A DNA stretch of 13,600 nt from JALXCG01 sp026991065 [NCBI: Gemmatimonadota bacterium] (GTDB lineage: Bacteria > GCA-2686955), in NCBI GenBank assembly GCA_026991065.1, contig JALXCG010000656.1:1-13600 (forward strand), in the 5' to 3' direction. The position numbers were made by a program, and so were the translations under genes. The notes beneath the pieces are model-generated. The model worked only from the letters and a program-made list of their open reading frames with translations, ran no database searches and was not told where the DNA came from. The first letter of the stretch is position 1; every line of letters begins with the position of its first letter. Of the stretch, positions 12,523-13,600 are shown one piece after another.

Positions 12523-13600
12523 ATGCCACGCCTCCTGCCAACGCTTATTCTGACGCTCGCCCTCTGCGCGCCACCCAGTGCCGAAGCACTCAATCTACCG
12601 ACGGTTGATCCCTCGCAAGCCGCCTCGGTCACCGATTCGCTGACGCAGGTCGCCTTGATCCAGCGTTTCAACAATCAATACGACGCGGCGATCGCAACCC
12701 TGGACCGGCTTGAAGCCGAACAGCCCGATCAACCGCGCGTGCCCTTCATGAAAGCCGCAGTCTATTTGGCCGAGACCTTTGACACGGGTGCGATCAGCAA
12801 TCAGAAGGCTTTTCTGAGCGAGATCGACCACGCGCTCGAGTTGGCCAAGGCATTGCAGAGCAAAAGCCCGGATGGCGCCCACGAGGCTCAATTCATTCGT
12901 GGCGCGGCCTATGGTTATCGTGGCGCTTACGCGGTCATCACCCACTCCTGGTGGACCGCATTCAACGATGGCCGCAAAGGCCTCTCCGAACTCGAATCGC
13001 TGGTCGACGAGGACCCCACCAACTACGATGCATATCTCGGCCTGGGCATGTTCACTTACTGGCGCAGCAAGATGATGTCGAAATTGACCTGGCTCCCGTT
13101 TATCTCCGATCAGCGCGAGCAGGGGATTGCCTGGATCCGGCTCGCCGCGGAGAAGGGAGAGTTCGTACGGGAAGAGGCATGGGGCAACCTGATCCTGATT
13201 CTCACTCAGGAAGAGAAGCCGAAAGAGGCTCTTGAGATCGTCAACGCCTTCCTTCAGCAGTTCCCCGACTCACGGTTCTTGCTGCACGCAGCGGCAATCG
13301 CCTACCAACAGTTGGGAGATGGGCAAAGGGCCGAGGCCTACTACGAACGTCTGCGTGCGGAGATCCCCACCGGTTCTTTCAGCGAGTATCCCAATATCCT
13401 GCACTACGATCTCGCCCAGGCTCAGATTGCCGCCGCCATGGGGCAGGATTTCCGCGCGGCCAAACTGTGCCAACGGGTTCTCGCTTACTCTCTCGCCGAT
13501 CAAGAGCGTGAACGTTTCAATGTGGCGAGAGAAAAAGCTCGAACGTTGCTTTCCGGGCTCAACGAGCGCCATGCGCAAGCACAGCGACCGGCCCAGGAGA
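12523..13600 (+). CDS. Exported TPR-repeat protein, truncated by the window edge
   Basis: The reading frame is open from the ATG at 12523 to the end of the window (359 codons visible, no stop), so the C-terminus is missing. AGGA lies eight bases upstream. A signal peptide covers residues 1-22 (ending SAEA). The rest is alpha-helical with TPR-like units: ALIQRFNNQYDAAIATLDRL (44-63), AEKGEFVREEAWGNLI, EEKPKEALEIVNAFLQQFPDS (230-250) and AYQQLGDGQRAEAYYERL (260-277). Between them, a distinctive segment (DAYLGLGMFTYWRS at 169-182, then LPFISDQREQGI at 191-202) is conserved in a family I recall from FCB-side candidate phyla; its function is unknown. No enzymatic motif is visible. The likely role is a periplasmic scaffold or protein-protein interaction. 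It follows the COG3014 gene by 131 nt on the same strand but appears to have its own promoter. Confidence 0.85.
   Translation, partial: MPRLLPTLILTLALCAPPSAEALNLPTVDPSQAASVTDSLTQVALIQRFNNQYDAAIATLDRLEAEQPDQPRVPFMKAAVYLAETFDTGAISNQKAFLSEIDHALELAKALQSKSPDGAHEAQFIRGAAYGYRGAYAVITHSWWTAFNDGRKGLSELESLVDEDPTNYDAYLGLGMFTYWRSKMMSKLTWLPFISDQREQGIAWIRLAAEKGEFVREEAWGNLILILTQEEKPKEALEIVNAFLQQFPDSRFLLHAAAIAYQQLGDGQRAEAYYERLRAEIPTGSFSEYPNILHYDLAQAQIAAAMGQDFRAAKLCQRVLAYSLADQERERFNVAREKARTLLSGLNERHAQAQRPAQE

Noticed and set aside
1-13600. CRISPR arrays, tRNA/rRNA genes, insertion sequences, phage or plasmid origins
   Set aside because: No regularly spaced repeats, no cloverleaf or rRNA-like stretch, and no transposase, integrase or replication-initiation motifs were found in any frame read.

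Overview
The window reads as ordinary chromosomal DNA of a GC-rich, Gram-negative, respiring bacterium. It has two lipoproteins with lipoboxes, an LpoB-type outer-membrane activator of peptidoglycan synthesis, a Tat-exported iron-sulfur protein and two periplasmic multiheme c-type cytochromes. No rRNA, tRNA, transposase, integrase or CRISPR array was seen. I cannot fix the phylum. The C-terminal domain of the endonuclease I gene and the TPR protein at the right edge resemble, from memory only, proteins of Planctomycetota and of FCB-side candidate phyla (Eisenbacteria/Krumholzibacteriota type).

Layout. Left block (minus strand): a secreted endonuclease I (1480-2649) followed 52 nt later by a type II DAHP synthase (36-1427). 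Central block (minus strand, 2937-7604): four genes in transcription order, namely an octaheme cytochrome c of the hydroxylamine oxidoreductase (HAO) family, a tetraheme cytochrome c, a Tat-exported protein with four [4Fe-4S] motifs, and a ten-helix NrfD/DsrP-like quinone-interacting membrane protein. A near-consensus sigma-70 promoter (TTGACA-17-GATAAT) lies about 180 nt upstream of the octaheme start. A strong hairpin sits between the octaheme and tetraheme genes. Right block: a secreted LNS2/lipin-like HAD protein (plus, 8101-9141); a translationally coupled pair, DUF4920 then PepSY-associated membrane protein (minus, 9211-10322); and, divergent from it, lpoB, a COG3014 lipoprotein and a truncated TPR protein (plus, 10449-13600).

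How the genes fit together. The central operon looks like a self-contained respiratory module. NrfD and the Fe-S protein exchange electrons with the quinone pool, the tetraheme relays them in the periplasm, and the octaheme HAO-family enzyme reduces (or oxidises) an inorganic nitrogen compound such as nitrite or hydroxylamine. This is the architecture of NrfABCD ammonification with an octaheme enzyme in the place of NrfA. It is the most interesting system in the window. The direction of catalysis and the substrate cannot be decided from sequence alone. The lpoB/COG3014 pair points to cell-envelope growth. The remaining genes are individually recognisable by family, but their roles are open.
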